Shown here: in pieces, positions 25,937 to 34,580 of the stretch
How the letters are laid out: each line of letters starts with the position of its first letter
Numbering within the stretch: the first letter of the stretch is position 1
From: Candidatus Obscuribacterales bacterium
GTDB taxonomy: Bacteria; Cyanobacteriota; Vampirovibrionia; Obscuribacterales; Obscuribacteraceae
Assembly: GCA_019745505.1 (NCBI GenBank)
Contig: JAIETE010000025.1
Location: forward strand, 1-64,000
Reading direction: 5' to 3'
Length of the DNA stretch: 64,000 bases
Notes under the pieces: generated by a model
Told to the model about the DNA's origin: nothing
Databases searched by the model: none
The model's input: only the letters and a program-made list of their open reading frames with translations
Program-made: the position numbers and the translations under genes

Positions 25937-26137
25937 TATCCGACCGCGAGCGCTTCCGCCCGCCTGACCCCCAGCCTTATCGCCTTAGCGTAGCGCGTTT
26001 TATCTCGATCATGATTAAACAGAGTTTTGTAAAACGGCGCCAGGTTTGGCAAAAGGCTAAATCATTTGGTGCTTGATAACGTCGCGCCGCTAAGGAGGGG
26101 TATAGTTGAGCCAACAGTTTCTAACCTGGAGCCCAAT

Positions 26138-26860
26138 ATGGGATTCGAACTTACCAACGTCAAAGAAAACTCGATTTACGCGCTTGGAACTCTGAAAGAT
26201 TCCTGGATGCTGACTGCCAAGCAGTTTTTCCCGCTTTTTATCGGCTGGTTCTTGACTCTGGGAGGCCCGGTTCTACTGACCTGCGTCCTGTCGGCTGCAG
26301 GCTGGGGCGTCGATAAATTCTTGCTGGGCTTTCCGAAAGGAGGACCGTTTTCCTTGCTCGGTTTGCTCGTTGGCGTTCTCACCATCGGTGGGTTTTGGGC
26401 CGGCTGGGCAAAAGTAGCACTCAAGATTACACGCAACATTCCTACCAAGATGAGCGATGTTCTTTGCTCGCCCGGGCAGATGTTAGCCTCTCTGATTGCT
26501 CTTTCTCTTTCCACCATCGCGATTGGTCTTACTGGCTGGTTGGTGATTCCAGCGGCGCTGCTCTTCTTGAAGTGGCAGCTGACGCCTTATTTCATCGTTG
26601 ATCAGAATTGCGGTCCAATTGAAGCAATGAAGAAAAGTTGGCACGCAACCGACGATCAAATTTTTATTCCGCTGGCCGTTCTCGATTTGATTTTCTTTGG
26701 GTTGAGCACTGCCAGTAGTGCCATTTTTGTTGGTCCGATCATCTGCCACATGGCTCTGGCTGTAGCTTCAGCAATTGTTTATTCACGCTGGCTCACCGAC
26801 GAAGAAGCCCCATTCAACAAAGCCGATTTGTTGGAAGACCATCATGAAGTGGTTAAGTAA
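26138..26860 (+). CDS. Polytopic membrane protein of unknown function
   Basis: 240 residues from ATG 26138, which has CTGGAG seven bases upstream. Longer in-frame starts exist (TTG 26066), but the AAGGAGGGG at 26092-26100 falls inside that extension. About five or six transmembrane segments; a middle segment FKIVDQ-like PYFIVDQNCGPIEAMKKSWHAT resembles the DUF975/YciC-type family, where a conserved 'D-x-x-x-G-P-x-A-L-K-x-S' occurs between helices. The family link is tentative and the function unknown. The stop overlaps a possible 35-codon ORF. Confidence 0.7.
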   Translation: MGFELTNVKENSIYALGTLKDSWMLTAKQFFPLFIGWFLTLGGPVLLTCVLSAAGWGVDKFLLGFPKGGPFSLLGLLVGVLTIGGFWAGWAKVALKITRNIPTKMSDVLCSPGQMLASLIALSLSTIAIGLTGWLVIPAALLFLKWQLTPYFIVDQNCGPIEAMKKSWHATDDQIFIPLAVLDLIFFGLSTASSAIFVGPIICHMALAVASAIVYSRWLTDEEAPFNKADLLEDHHEVVK

Positions 26861-26951
26861 GCTCCTGGTTAGGTTGAAGATTGCAGAAAAACCCTATTCT
26901 GGCGGAAGTGAAGTTGCTTTGCCGCTTCCAAATCAGGAAGATTCCGATTAG
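26844..26951 (+). CDS. Possible short ORF overlapping the membrane protein gene
   Basis: ATG 26844 in another frame overlaps the last 17 bases of the preceding gene and yields 35 residues beginning MKWLSKLLVRLKIAEKP, a basic amphipathic start. The overlap would allow translational coupling, but there is no independent support and it may be chance. Confidence 0.25.
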   Translation: MKWLSKLLVRLKIAEKPYSGGSEVALPLPNQEDSD

Positions 26952-26961
26952 TGGTGTCTGG

Positions 26962-27567
26962 CTATTCGAAAAGTTTATCCATTTGATCGGTCAGACCAGG
27001 AGCGCTTTCTTTAAGTAGCTTTCCTGAAAAACCTGGATAGACTCCGTCTGGAGTAATGACCGATTGAAAGACAAGAAATTGCTTTCCTTGCTTTTGCGGA
27101 TAACCAGTGAACCCGAACCTCAAAGATTCCAGGGCTTTGAGTACATAGTTGTCGAATTCAGTGTTTTTGCTTGGTGCAAGAATCTCGATGTTTTCGATTG
27201 TTCGCTCTTTGAGTAGTTTGTATCTCACTTCGCAGCTCAGAGGTCCGGCTTTTTCAAATTTATGCTCAATCAATAATCGAAGTCTTGAAAAAATCGTTCG
27301 TTCGATATGAGTTTGAAACTGTGCTTCGCTCATTTCAAATTGTGGAGTCTGCTCGGAATTTTGAACTCGATGAGTGTTTTTTTGACGCCACAGGTGTGGC
27401 GGAGTGTCGCAAAGGCATGGATATCTGCCTTTTGGAATTTTGAGTGTCCAAGCGGGCTCGCCGTCCGCAAGCGATTCCGTTTTGCCGTCCGCAGCGCAAT
27501 GCGTTTGCAGTAATAATAGTGCGATAGTAATGAGTACAGGCTTGAGAATTGCGATTCTGGCTCTCAT
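26962..27567 (-). CDS. Exported protein with TonB-C-like domain
   Basis: 201 residues with an N-terminal signal peptide (MRARIAILKPVLITIALLLLQ). The second half (CEVRYKLLKERTIENIEIL, then FDNYVLKALESLRF) has the pattern of the TonB C-terminal fold, as found in energy-transducing and related periplasmic proteins, but there is no N-terminal membrane anchor beyond the signal nor a Pro-rich linker. Its start overlaps the stop of the upstream paralogue by four bases (ATGA). The two are probably tandem duplicates. Function unknown. Confidence 0.6.
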   Translation of the reverse strand: MRARIAILKPVLITIALLLLQTHCAADGKTESLADGEPAWTLKIPKGRYPCLCDTPPHLWRQKNTHRVQNSEQTPQFEMSEAQFQTHIERTIFSRLRLLIEHKFEKAGPLSCEVRYKLLKERTIENIEILAPSKNTEFDNYVLKALESLRFGFTGYPQKQGKQFLVFQSVITPDGVYPGFSGKLLKESAPGLTDQMDKLFE

Positions 27568-28055
27568 TGTGCCTTGTTCTCTGGTTCAAATAAGTCATAT
27601 GAGCCATTGCTCGGATTCCACCAGAATCTTACTTCTGAGATCTTTTGCACGTATGGTTTGGTTGAGCCTTCGGGAAAGTTGAGATTTGGACTGGATTTCA
27701 TCGAATCGACCGCCGCCCTTATGACGTCCCGAAAGAGATGTGATTGAGGTCCGTCGATTTTGAGTAGTATCACTCGACCATCAGGGTTGATCCGCCAGTG
27801 AACTTTGCCGTAGAACTCGCGTTCCGTTTCCGGTGGACCGATTTTTACTAGAAGATCTTTGATTCGGTGAAACAGCTCATCCGCTAAAACTTTGTGCCAT
27901 GCTTTCCATGTTGCTGCATCTGGTTCTGTTGAAACCTTCTGCGGAGCAGATGTTTCGATGTTCGAAGCAGTTCCGTCGGCGAAGGCTGGTGATGTTTGCA
28001 ACTGCAAAATGACAGCAGCTGCAAGAAGAGCCAGATTTAGTACTTCGTGTTTCAT
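27564..28055 (-). CDS. Exported protein with TonB-C-like domain, paralogue of the next gene
   Basis: 163 residues with a signal peptide (hydrophobic 7-25, likely cleavage at AFA-DG). The region VHWRINPDGRVILLKIDGPQ followed by FRDVIRAAVDSM matches the beta-hairpin and helix of a TonB-C-like fold. Four-base overlap with the downstream gene and a 42-base gap to the upstream gene (28098-29111) suggest a three-gene operon of exported proteins. No catalytic motif is evident. Confidence 0.6.
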   Translation of the reverse strand: MKHEVLNLALLAAAVILQLQTSPAFADGTASNIETSAPQKVSTEPDAATWKAWHKVLADELFHRIKDLLVKIGPPETEREFYGKVHWRINPDGRVILLKIDGPQSHLFRDVIRAAVDSMKSSPNLNFPEGSTKPYVQKISEVRFWWNPSNGSYDLFEPENKAQ

Positions 28056-28097
28056 CTATGACCTCTGACCCATTATATGTTGAGCTCGAGGTCTGTT

Positions 28098-29111
28098 CTA
28101 GAGTTTGGTTCCAGATAAACCGGCAACGACGTAGTTGATTGCTAAAGCTTGTCTCAGGCTAATGCCGATTGCGGGTGCAGCGTCGGGAAGTTCATTTACT
28201 TTCACGCCTTGCCCGCGATCGAAATGCGCCATCATGTGCATGACGTATCCTCGACCAAACGGAAACACCACGGCGAGTGCTCCCAGTTTGTCGGGATCTT
28301 CCTGTGCGAGTGCGTCGCTGACAGCTAAAACGCGGACCTTTTCTTTGTTGAAAATTCGAATCAGATGGCAATGAATGTCCATCTTCCACGCACCATTGGT
28401 GACGGCATGCCGAAATAGTGCAGGATGTTTTCCGACGAGGGAAGCCTCGTACATTCTTTGTTGATTTGTGGCTCCATTCCAAGCGATGAACCCAGGAAAG
28501 ACGTGTTGGTTTAACCGATCAATCATCCAGTCGGTGGTGAGCAGATAGCCACCTTTGATAACAAAGTCTCGAATCTTGATGCCACCATTCCAGGAAAGAT
28601 TGTTTGGTCCGCAGTCGATGATTACTACTTGGGCCGCGCTCAGATCGTATGAATCGAATGCCTTCTTGCTCATGATTTTGTAAGGAATATTCAGGTTTTC
28701 CAAAGTGCGCTCTGCCTGGTCGTACTTGTCGGAAATTACAACAAGACGTTCCGATTCCATTGCACTCGTTTGCAGGCTGAATTGCGGATGTGTCTGCTCG
28801 AGCCAGCCACGATAAGTTTTTGGTGGTGCCATGCTGGCGCGTCCAGGCAATGCCATTCGAGGTGTTTCAATCGGTCCGTCGAACTGTGCACGTCCTTGCA
28901 GTGGAACGCGGATTGCTGTAGGTGGATTTGGAAAGAGTGTTTCGATGGGAACGTGAGGTGCTTCGGTCGGATTCGGCAACGGCTGCAACACTGGTGTGTC
29001 ACTTGATTGTGCGAAAGCTTTTTCCAGAATGACAGTGTTGCATGCAATTGCTGTTAGGGCAAAAATGCTCCACCAGAACTTGATAGCCGAATTTTGTCGC
29101 TGCTTTGACAT
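28098..29111 (-). CDS. Exported protein with a GATase1-like domain
   Basis: 337 residues from ATG 29111 (a start 8 codons upstream is possible). A signal peptide (hydrophobic to AFAQ) is followed by a Pro-rich spacer (about 35-100) and an alpha/beta domain: LVVISDKYDQAERTLENL, QVVIIDCGPN, IRDFVIKGGYLLTTDW and GRGYVMHMMAHFD. This is the layout of glutamine-amidotransferase-like domains of the DUF4159/ThuA kind, but no catalytic Cys-His pair is visible at the expected nucleophile turn, so it may be a binding domain. It probably heads the operon 29111-26962. Confidence 0.62.
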   Translation of the reverse strand: MSKQRQNSAIKFWWSIFALTAIACNTVILEKAFAQSSDTPVLQPLPNPTEAPHVPIETLFPNPPTAIRVPLQGRAQFDGPIETPRMALPGRASMAPPKTYRGWLEQTHPQFSLQTSAMESERLVVISDKYDQAERTLENLNIPYKIMSKKAFDSYDLSAAQVVIIDCGPNNLSWNGGIKIRDFVIKGGYLLTTDWMIDRLNQHVFPGFIAWNGATNQQRMYEASLVGKHPALFRHAVTNGAWKMDIHCHLIRIFNKEKVRVLAVSDALAQEDPDKLGALAVVFPFGRGYVMHMMAHFDRGQGVKVNELPDAAPAIGISLRQALAINYVVAGLSGTKL

Positions 29112-29128
29112 GACCCCATTATATTCTT

Positions 29129-29142
29129 CGCGCACGTGCGCG
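29129..29142. promoter_or_regulatory. Perfect 14-bp palindrome CGCGCACGTGCGCG
   Basis: The palindrome lies 18 bp upstream of the start at 29111 and beside a minus-strand TATAAT (about 29118-29123). Its symmetry and position fit a dimeric repressor operator, but no regulator is identified. Confidence 0.4.
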
Positions 29143-29234
29143 AGGAGATCTGTTTGAACTTTGAATCACATAATGACCACTTTATTTTTCGTGAAATCGC
29201 GCACCGCATTTGATTCACATTTGCAAAAACACAC

Positions 29235-29262
29235 TTGCGCAATTTTGCCCGACACGTATAAT
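29235..29262 (+). promoter_or_regulatory. Sigma70-type promoter for the ABC transporter
   Basis: -35 TTGCGC (29235-29240), 16-bp spacer, -10 TATAAT (29257-29262). It lies 55 bases before the short ORF and about 150 before the transporter start. Confidence 0.6.
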
Positions 29263-29321
29263 GGTTTTACCGGTGCCAATTTTGGGCGCCGTTTTATTGA
29301 CTAAATTGTTCAGGTGGATAA

Positions 29322-29471
29322 ATGATGCGATTCCTCATCCAAATCAAGAAAACTCGTAAGGCACTGCCTGCGCAAGTTTTGCGTTTTGGACATGAGGTCA
29401 TTTCAGGTAATTATGCTGATGAAAAATCCTATCGTTTATCTACTAGTGACCGGCTGGGCTTACGCCGGTAA
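29322..29471 (+). CDS. Possible 49-residue leader ORF overlapping the ABC transporter start
   Basis: ATG 29322 has AGGTGG at six-base spacing, better than the transporter's own signal. It encodes 49 residues, basic in its first half (MMRFLIQIKKTRKALPAQV), and stops 59 bases inside the transporter gene in another frame. It could be a leader peptide controlling downstream translation, or chance. Confidence 0.35.
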   Translation: MMRFLIQIKKTRKALPAQVLRFGHEVISGNYADEKSYRLSTSDRLGLRR

Positions 29472-31251
29472 ATATCGCTCTGTAATTCTGCTCTACACCG
29501 TGATGTTCGCCTTTGCACAGGCGATGATGCTTGCCGAGCCTTATATCATCGGCAAACTCATCAACTGCATTCAGGCTGGTGTGACAGGTGTTGCAACGGG
29601 TTCCGCTACACGTGATCACCTTATGGATCAGGTGAAGATGTACCTGCTCATCTATTTCGTCACGCAGGTCGGGTTCTGGGTTTTCCACGGGCCAGGCAGA
29701 TTGCTTGAGAGATTTGTTGCGTTCAACATGAAAGCAGCATACAAGGGCAAGCTGTTTGCGACTTTGACGAAATTGCCGTTGAAGTGGCACAGAGAGCACC
29801 ATTCCGGTGACAGTATCGACAAGGTGAATAGAGCGTCTAACTCGCTTTTCGAGTTTTACGACACCTCGTTCGAAATTGCCTACATGTTCTTCAGGCTGAT
29901 CGGCAGCATGATTGTGCTAGTCATCTTCATGCCCGGAGCTGGTCTGATAGCAACTGTAGTGACAATGCTGGCAGTGGCTGTAATATTTGGCTTCGACAGA
30001 GTTCTTGTCAAAAATTACAGTACGCTCAACCGGTTCGAAAACTCAACTGCATCAGCAGTGCACGACTATATAACCAATATCATCAGCGTTATCACGTTGA
30101 GATTGGAACATAGAGTGCACGGCGAAGTGAAGCGGAGAATGCTGCTTCCGTTGTCGCTGTTCAAGTCCAACAACGCCGTCAACGAGATTAAGTGGTGCAT
30201 CACGACAGTGCTGATCGCGTCGATGATAGTCTCCGTGTTGGGCTGGTACACAGCAACAACTGTTGGTGCCGGCAAGACCATCGAAGGCGGAACTTTCTTT
30301 ACTCTCTTCGAGTATTTGAGGAGAATCGGAGATTCGTTCTATCAATTCGCATGGATTTACGGAACCGTCGTGAGACAGGCTGCTGACGTGAAGAGTGCCG
30401 AGCCGATTGCAAACGGTTTGAGTTCGCCGGAAGCTAGTGAAGAAGAGCAATACCATCTGCCTGAGCAGTGGGAAGTGCTCGAGGTCAAAAACCTCAACTT
30501 CACTTACGAAGACGACAAGCACAAAAAGCATCACCTCAAAGACATCAACCTGACCTTGAAAAAGGGAGTGTCGGTGGCCTTTGTGGGTGAGAGCGGCAGC
30601 GGCAAGAGTACATTGCTCAGTCTCCTCAGGGGTACGCAAAGTGCTCACAGTGCAAACGTCTTCGTCGACGGAGTCGAACTGCCTGGCGGTTTGAAGCACG
30701 TGGCTGATGCCACCACTTTGATGCCGCAAGATCCGGAAATCTTCTCGGATACGATCGGATTCAATCTCACTTTCGGTTTGGAAGTGGATGAAAACGAAAT
30801 CCGTGAAGCTATAAGGATGGCGAGATTCGAGCCGGTGCTCAAGCGGTTGCCGAACGGATTGGAGACCAGCATTGCCGAAAAAGGTGTAAACCTCAGCGGC
30901 GGTGAGAAGCAGAGATTGGCGCTCGCAAGGGGTATCTTCTTTGCCAGAGACAGCGAGATAATCTTGCTGGATGAGCCAACCTCGAGCGTCGACCCACAAA
31001 ACGAAAGGGTGATCTACGCCAACATACTTGGCGCATTCCCCGACAGATGCGTGGTTTCGTCTCTACACAAACTCCACCTCCTCGATATGTTCGACGTGGT
31101 CTACGTTTTTCACAACGGTGAGATCGTCGAGTGTGGCGAAGTGAGTGAAGTGCTGGCGCAAAACGGCAGGCTTTCGGAATTGTTCAACAGCTACGAAGGC
31201 GCGACGGAAATGCAGCCGGTGATGGCAACCCAAGCGGCTATAGCCGGATAA
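29413..31251 (+). CDS. ABC exporter, fused membrane and ATPase domains
   Basis: 612 residues from ATG 29413 (TCAGG upstream; a TTG at 29386 is possible). The N-terminal part has about six transmembrane helices (15-330), typical of type-I (MsbA-like) half-exporters. The nucleotide-binding domain has Walker A GESGSGKST (about 392-400), signature LSGGEKQR (about 494), Walker B IILLDEPTSSVD and the H-loop SSLHKLHLL (a His is kept). It should work as a homodimer and export a lipid, peptide or drug; the substrate is unknown. A hairpin at 31257-31282 probably ends the transcript. Confidence 0.9.
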   Translation: MLMKNPIVYLLVTGWAYAGKYRSVILLYTVMFAFAQAMMLAEPYIIGKLINCIQAGVTGVATGSATRDHLMDQVKMYLLIYFVTQVGFWVFHGPGRLLERFVAFNMKAAYKGKLFATLTKLPLKWHREHHSGDSIDKVNRASNSLFEFYDTSFEIAYMFFRLIGSMIVLVIFMPGAGLIATVVTMLAVAVIFGFDRVLVKNYSTLNRFENSTASAVHDYITNIISVITLRLEHRVHGEVKRRMLLPLSLFKSNNAVNEIKWCITTVLIASMIVSVLGWYTATTVGAGKTIEGGTFFTLFEYLRRIGDSFYQFAWIYGTVVRQAADVKSAEPIANGLSSPEASEEEQYHLPEQWEVLEVKNLNFTYEDDKHKKHHLKDINLTLKKGVSVAFVGESGSGKSTLLSLLRGTQSAHSANVFVDGVELPGGLKHVADATTLMPQDPEIFSDTIGFNLTFGLEVDENEIREAIRMARFEPVLKRLPNGLETSIAEKGVNLSGGEKQRLALARGIFFARDSEIILLDEPTSSVDPQNERVIYANILGAFPDRCVVSSLHKLHLLDMFDVVYVFHNGEIVECGEVSEVLAQNGRLSELFNSYEGATEMQPVMATQAAIAG

Positions 31252-31256
31252 ATCAG

Positions 31257-31300
31257 GGGCAGACTTTTTCGGAGGTCTGCCCTCTGAATTCGTTTTCGAT
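31257..31300 (+). terminator. Hairpin terminator after the ABC exporter
   Basis: GGGCAGAC (31257-31264) pairs with GTCTGCCC (31275-31282), a perfect 8-bp stem beginning five bases after the stop; the 3' flank is only moderately T-rich (TGAATTCGTTTTC). Confidence 0.5.
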
Positions 31301-31545
31301 TGCTTGTTTTGCGTTTTTAGACAGAACTGCATATCACGCAGGTTCAGGTGAAGTTCTTCCGCCGGTTGCGCTTAGCCGACGAATTATTTCTTGAGTGCTT
31401 TCCTAAGGTAACGGACTGGTAACGCGGATTTGATTTGATATAGGTCTCAAAACGGTCGCTGGCTTGCGTATTTCCCGCACCGGGATTCACGACCAGCTCA
31501 CGCGGTTAACTGTTTAATTGATTCAAACTTCTTTAAGCGGATTCT

Positions 31546-32985
31546 ATGTTCAAATTCGAAGATACAGACCTTGCAGATAGCCGCAAATATTCGCCGGTCG
31601 GTCTTGACGGTGCTTCGGCTGGAGAATTCGATCACAGCGGCCGGTTGGGTGCGGATATTCTTCCACCTGTTCCGAAAGAGAAAAGGTGGATTGATACAGC
31701 CGCTCAATCGGTAATGCAGACAGCTATCAATAATCCTCTGGAAACAGGGGGAACTGCTTTGTTGGCATTGCTGGCGATTAGATTTAAGACTCCAATCCTT
31801 GATGAGATGGCTAAGGCTGCGTCTGGACTTGGACCGACCGTTGGCAAGAGCGTCTCCGGAGTTCCCTTTATTCGCTCTACACGCCCTCTTGCAGAAGAAG
31901 CTGCCGCTGTTGCTGACTCGACATTTGTTTCACCGTGGGCGAAATCGGCGGCAAAGGAAGCCGGAACGCTAGGCCAGGATGCTGGAAATGTTGTCGCAAA
32001 AGGTGGTGCAGCGACAGACGATATTGCCGTCGTTGCGAAAAACGGTTCTGCAACAGACGATATCGCCGTCGTAGCGAAAGGTGGAGCTGCCAGTGATAAT
32101 GCTGCCGTTATCGTGAAGGAGGCAAAACCGCCTTCGCCTCCGGATGCCCTTACGGATAAGGTGCCTGACTTCTCCGGATTGAGGTTTGACCGATTTGCGC
32201 CTGGACAGCTTGCGCTCGATACAGCTGCGATTCCGATTATAACGGTGGATGCATTTAAGCTGGGAAAACCGTTTACGCAAGAGGCATTCAAGATTGTTCC
32301 GAAGGCTTCGGCGGAAGCGCACCTATACAGGACTTCAAAAGATGCGACTGTCAGAGTTTGGAGCAGGGATGGCGAAGGCTCAGGGTTTTTCGTCGATTCT
32401 AATCACATTGCCACTGCCAACCACGTGCTAAACGGCAGGACCGGTCGCGTAACAGTGGAATTGGCCAACGGCAAGGCTGTGCCGGCGCGTGTCGTCGCTC
32501 GGGAGGTAAACGCGGACTGGGCGCTTCTTCGAGTTGATGAGCCATTGAGCTTGGCTCGACCTTTTGAATTTGCCCGCGCTCGAGAGGTTAAAACCGGTAT
32601 GCATGGATACCTGCTTGGTCATCCACACGGCTCTCTGGAGAAAGTAATGTCCAAAGGTCGGATATCTCATTTTGGTGTTAAACCTGAAACTATGTTGGGA
32701 GCCGCTAGTCACACGGCTGAGTCCGTTTCGGGCATGTCCGGCGCTCCTCTATTACTCGAGAACAGGAGAGTTTTGGGAATTCATCGTACTGGACCCACGA
32801 GCATTGGCTCTGATTTTGCCGGCGAGGCAGTACATATACGGCACCTGAGACCAGCCCTTGATTATGTACGTAGGGTCCAGAATCCTAATGGCATCGACTG
32901 GCATACATATGCACAGATGAGCACCAATGCCCGAGGCATTCCGAAGATTTCGATTATCGGCAAGCGTGACTTGCCGCCAGCATAA
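31546..32985 (+). CDS. Trypsin-like serine protease with long N-terminal extension
   Basis: 479 residues. The C-terminal half is a trypsin/HtrA-like fold with a complete triad: His293 in TANHV, Asp324 in NADWALLRVD and Ser398 in SGMSGAPLL. No PDZ domain follows. The 260-residue N-terminal part has no signal peptide, is Ala/Asp-rich and contains three imperfect repeats of about 15 residues (VVAKGGAATDDIA type, about 145-185). Members of this fold cleave or bind proteins; where this one acts is unclear since it lacks an export signal. It is monocistronic, between the ABC exporter and cinA. Confidence 0.8.
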   Translation: MFKFEDTDLADSRKYSPVGLDGASAGEFDHSGRLGADILPPVPKEKRWIDTAAQSVMQTAINNPLETGGTALLALLAIRFKTPILDEMAKAASGLGPTVGKSVSGVPFIRSTRPLAEEAAAVADSTFVSPWAKSAAKEAGTLGQDAGNVVAKGGAATDDIAVVAKNGSATDDIAVVAKGGAASDNAAVIVKEAKPPSPPDALTDKVPDFSGLRFDRFAPGQLALDTAAIPIITVDAFKLGKPFTQEAFKIVPKASAEAHLYRTSKDATVRVWSRDGEGSGFFVDSNHIATANHVLNGRTGRVTVELANGKAVPARVVAREVNADWALLRVDEPLSLARPFEFARAREVKTGMHGYLLGHPHGSLEKVMSKGRISHFGVKPETMLGAASHTAESVSGMSGAPLLLENRRVLGIHRTGPTSIGSDFAGEAVHIRHLRPALDYVRRVQNPNGIDWHTYAQMSTNARGIPKISIIGKRDLPPA

Positions 32986-33101
32986 TTCGTCATCTAGCTG
33001 GTTGAAAAGGCTGAACCGCCTGCATTTTCGCGCGGCTAAGCTTTGTTGCTGACGGTGGTTGCAGGTGTGCGGGGGCGCTCGGCATCATATAGACTGGTTC
33101 C

Positions 33102-34403
33102 ATGGCTAATGCGGAAATACTATCCATCGGAACAGAACTCCTGCTCGGGGAGGTTCTCGATACTAATTCCAAATTCTTCGCAACAGAGCTGGCGAAGTTG
33201 GGGGTTGATTGCTATTACCGAGTCACGGTCGGCGACAATAAGGACCGTATCAAGGCGAGTTTAAAGCAAGCATTCGATCGCTCGGACATTGTTTTAACGT
33301 CCGGCGGATTGGGTCCGACGGCTGACGATCTTACAACCGAGTGCATCGCTGAGTTTCTAAAATTGCCCATGATAATGGACGAAACGGTTCTCAAAGAGAT
33401 TGAAAAACTCTTTGCCGAGCGTAATTTGAGCATGCCTGAAACTAATAAGAAGCAGGCGATGCGCCCTCAGGGATCTGCAGTATTGCCCAACCCGAGCGGA
33501 ACAGCTCCTGGAATTATGTGGATCGTGCCGGCTGATGTTTTAGCCTCGGCAGGAGTTGCGGATCCGCAAAGGAAGCGAGCAATACTTACCTTTCCGGGCG
33601 TTCCGTCTGAACTGGTGAATATGTGGAATCAGTCCGGTGCCTCATTTATCGCAGACAATTTTTTGACGGGTGCAATTTTCAGTATCGAGTTGAAACATTA
33701 TGGCATCGGTGAATCGGCGCTGGCTGAGAAGTATGCGGAATTGCTCAATGGTGTTTCACCAACTGTTGCGCCTTATGCCGGTCAGGGTGAATGCCGATTG
33801 AGGGTCGCCGCCAAGGCCGGCACGCTCGAGGAAGCTCGCGCCCTTGTGTTGCCTGTGGCTGAGCTGATTCGCAAGGAAAGCGGCAAGCTGTGCTACGGGC
33901 AGGATGAAGATACTCTAGAGGCTGTAGTCGGTCAGTTGTTGATAGCCAACAATCTCACATTGTCTGTGGCAGAATCATGCACCGGCGGTTTGGTCAGCAA
34001 GCGCCTTACGGATATAGGCGGCAGTTCGCAATATATCAAGCTGAATGCAGTGACCTACGCGAACGAAGCAAAAATGAAGGTGCTCGGCGTGCCGAAAGTC
34101 TTGCTGGATGAATTTGGCGCCGTCAGTGAAGAGTGCGCGCGTGCAATGGCCGAGGGGATCGTAAATTTATCAGGCGCAGATATCGGCTTGAGCATCACCG
34201 GTATTGCAGGGCCGACGGGCGGAACGCCCGATAAACCGGTAGGTACGGTTTACCTGGGGCTCTTCGCCAGTGGGCAGGTTGACGTAAAGCGTTTAAGCCT
34301 GGGCACGAAGCTAAACCGTCAGGAGATCAGGTTCCGGACATCGAGTGCGGCACTGAATATGGTGCGATTGCACCTGCTTTCTCGCAATCTGGTCCCCCAA
34401 TAG
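33102..34403 (+). CDS. cinA: CinA: nicotinamide-nucleotide amidase / ADP-ribose pyrophosphatase family
   Basis: 433 residues, the usual two-domain form. The N-terminal MoCF-like domain has EILSIGTELLLGEVLDTNS and SGGLGPTADDLTTE; the C-terminal amidase domain has SVAESCTGGLVSKRLTDIGGSS, EECARAMAEG and SITGIAGPTGG. CinA recycles pyridine nucleotides by deamidating NMN and is also linked to competence in some bacteria. A GC-rich hairpin with a T-rich tail (34417-34440) follows. Confidence 0.93.
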   Translation: MANAEILSIGTELLLGEVLDTNSKFFATELAKLGVDCYYRVTVGDNKDRIKASLKQAFDRSDIVLTSGGLGPTADDLTTECIAEFLKLPMIMDETVLKEIEKLFAERNLSMPETNKKQAMRPQGSAVLPNPSGTAPGIMWIVPADVLASAGVADPQRKRAILTFPGVPSELVNMWNQSGASFIADNFLTGAIFSIELKHYGIGESALAEKYAELLNGVSPTVAPYAGQGECRLRVAAKAGTLEEARALVLPVAELIRKESGKLCYGQDEDTLEAVVGQLLIANNLTLSVAESCTGGLVSKRLTDIGGSSQYIKLNAVTYANEAKMKVLGVPKVLLDEFGAVSEECARAMAEGIVNLSGADIGLSITGIAGPTGGTPDKPVGTVYLGLFASGQVDVKRLSLGTKLNRQEIRFRTSSAALNMVRLHLLSRNLVPQ

Positions 34404-34416
34404 GAGTACTGACATC

Positions 34417-34440
34417 CCGGCGCTGCGCGGTCTTTTTCTT
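34417..34440 (+). terminator. Intrinsic terminator after cinA
   Basis: An imperfect GC-rich stem (CCGGCGC/GCGCGG region) directly followed by TCTTTTTCTTT, starting 14 bases after the cinA stop. Confidence 0.55.
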
Positions 34441-34580
34441 TGACCCGCGTCCCTGTTGCCTCTCAGCCCATTTAATCTATGTATTTTTCTCTCCTGCATA
34501 AGATTGACTTTTAATTCATGGGGAATAATTTTGTTGGGTTCATACCCGCGCCCCAATACAGGTAGGAAGGCTGTTGCTTT

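Larger units (their letters stand above)
29112..29412. other. Divergent intergenic region
   Basis: About 300 bp between the exported GATase1-like gene (minus) and the ABC transporter (plus). It holds a perfect 14-bp palindrome (29129-29142), a good sigma70-type promoter for the plus strand (29235-29262) and a short ORF with its own ribosome binding site (29322-29471). Confidence 0.6.

Noticed and set aside
30052-30999. Minus-strand ORF of 315 codons opposite the ABC exporter
   Set aside because: Complete overlap with an unmistakable ATPase gene; His/Glu/Gln-rich antisense composition.
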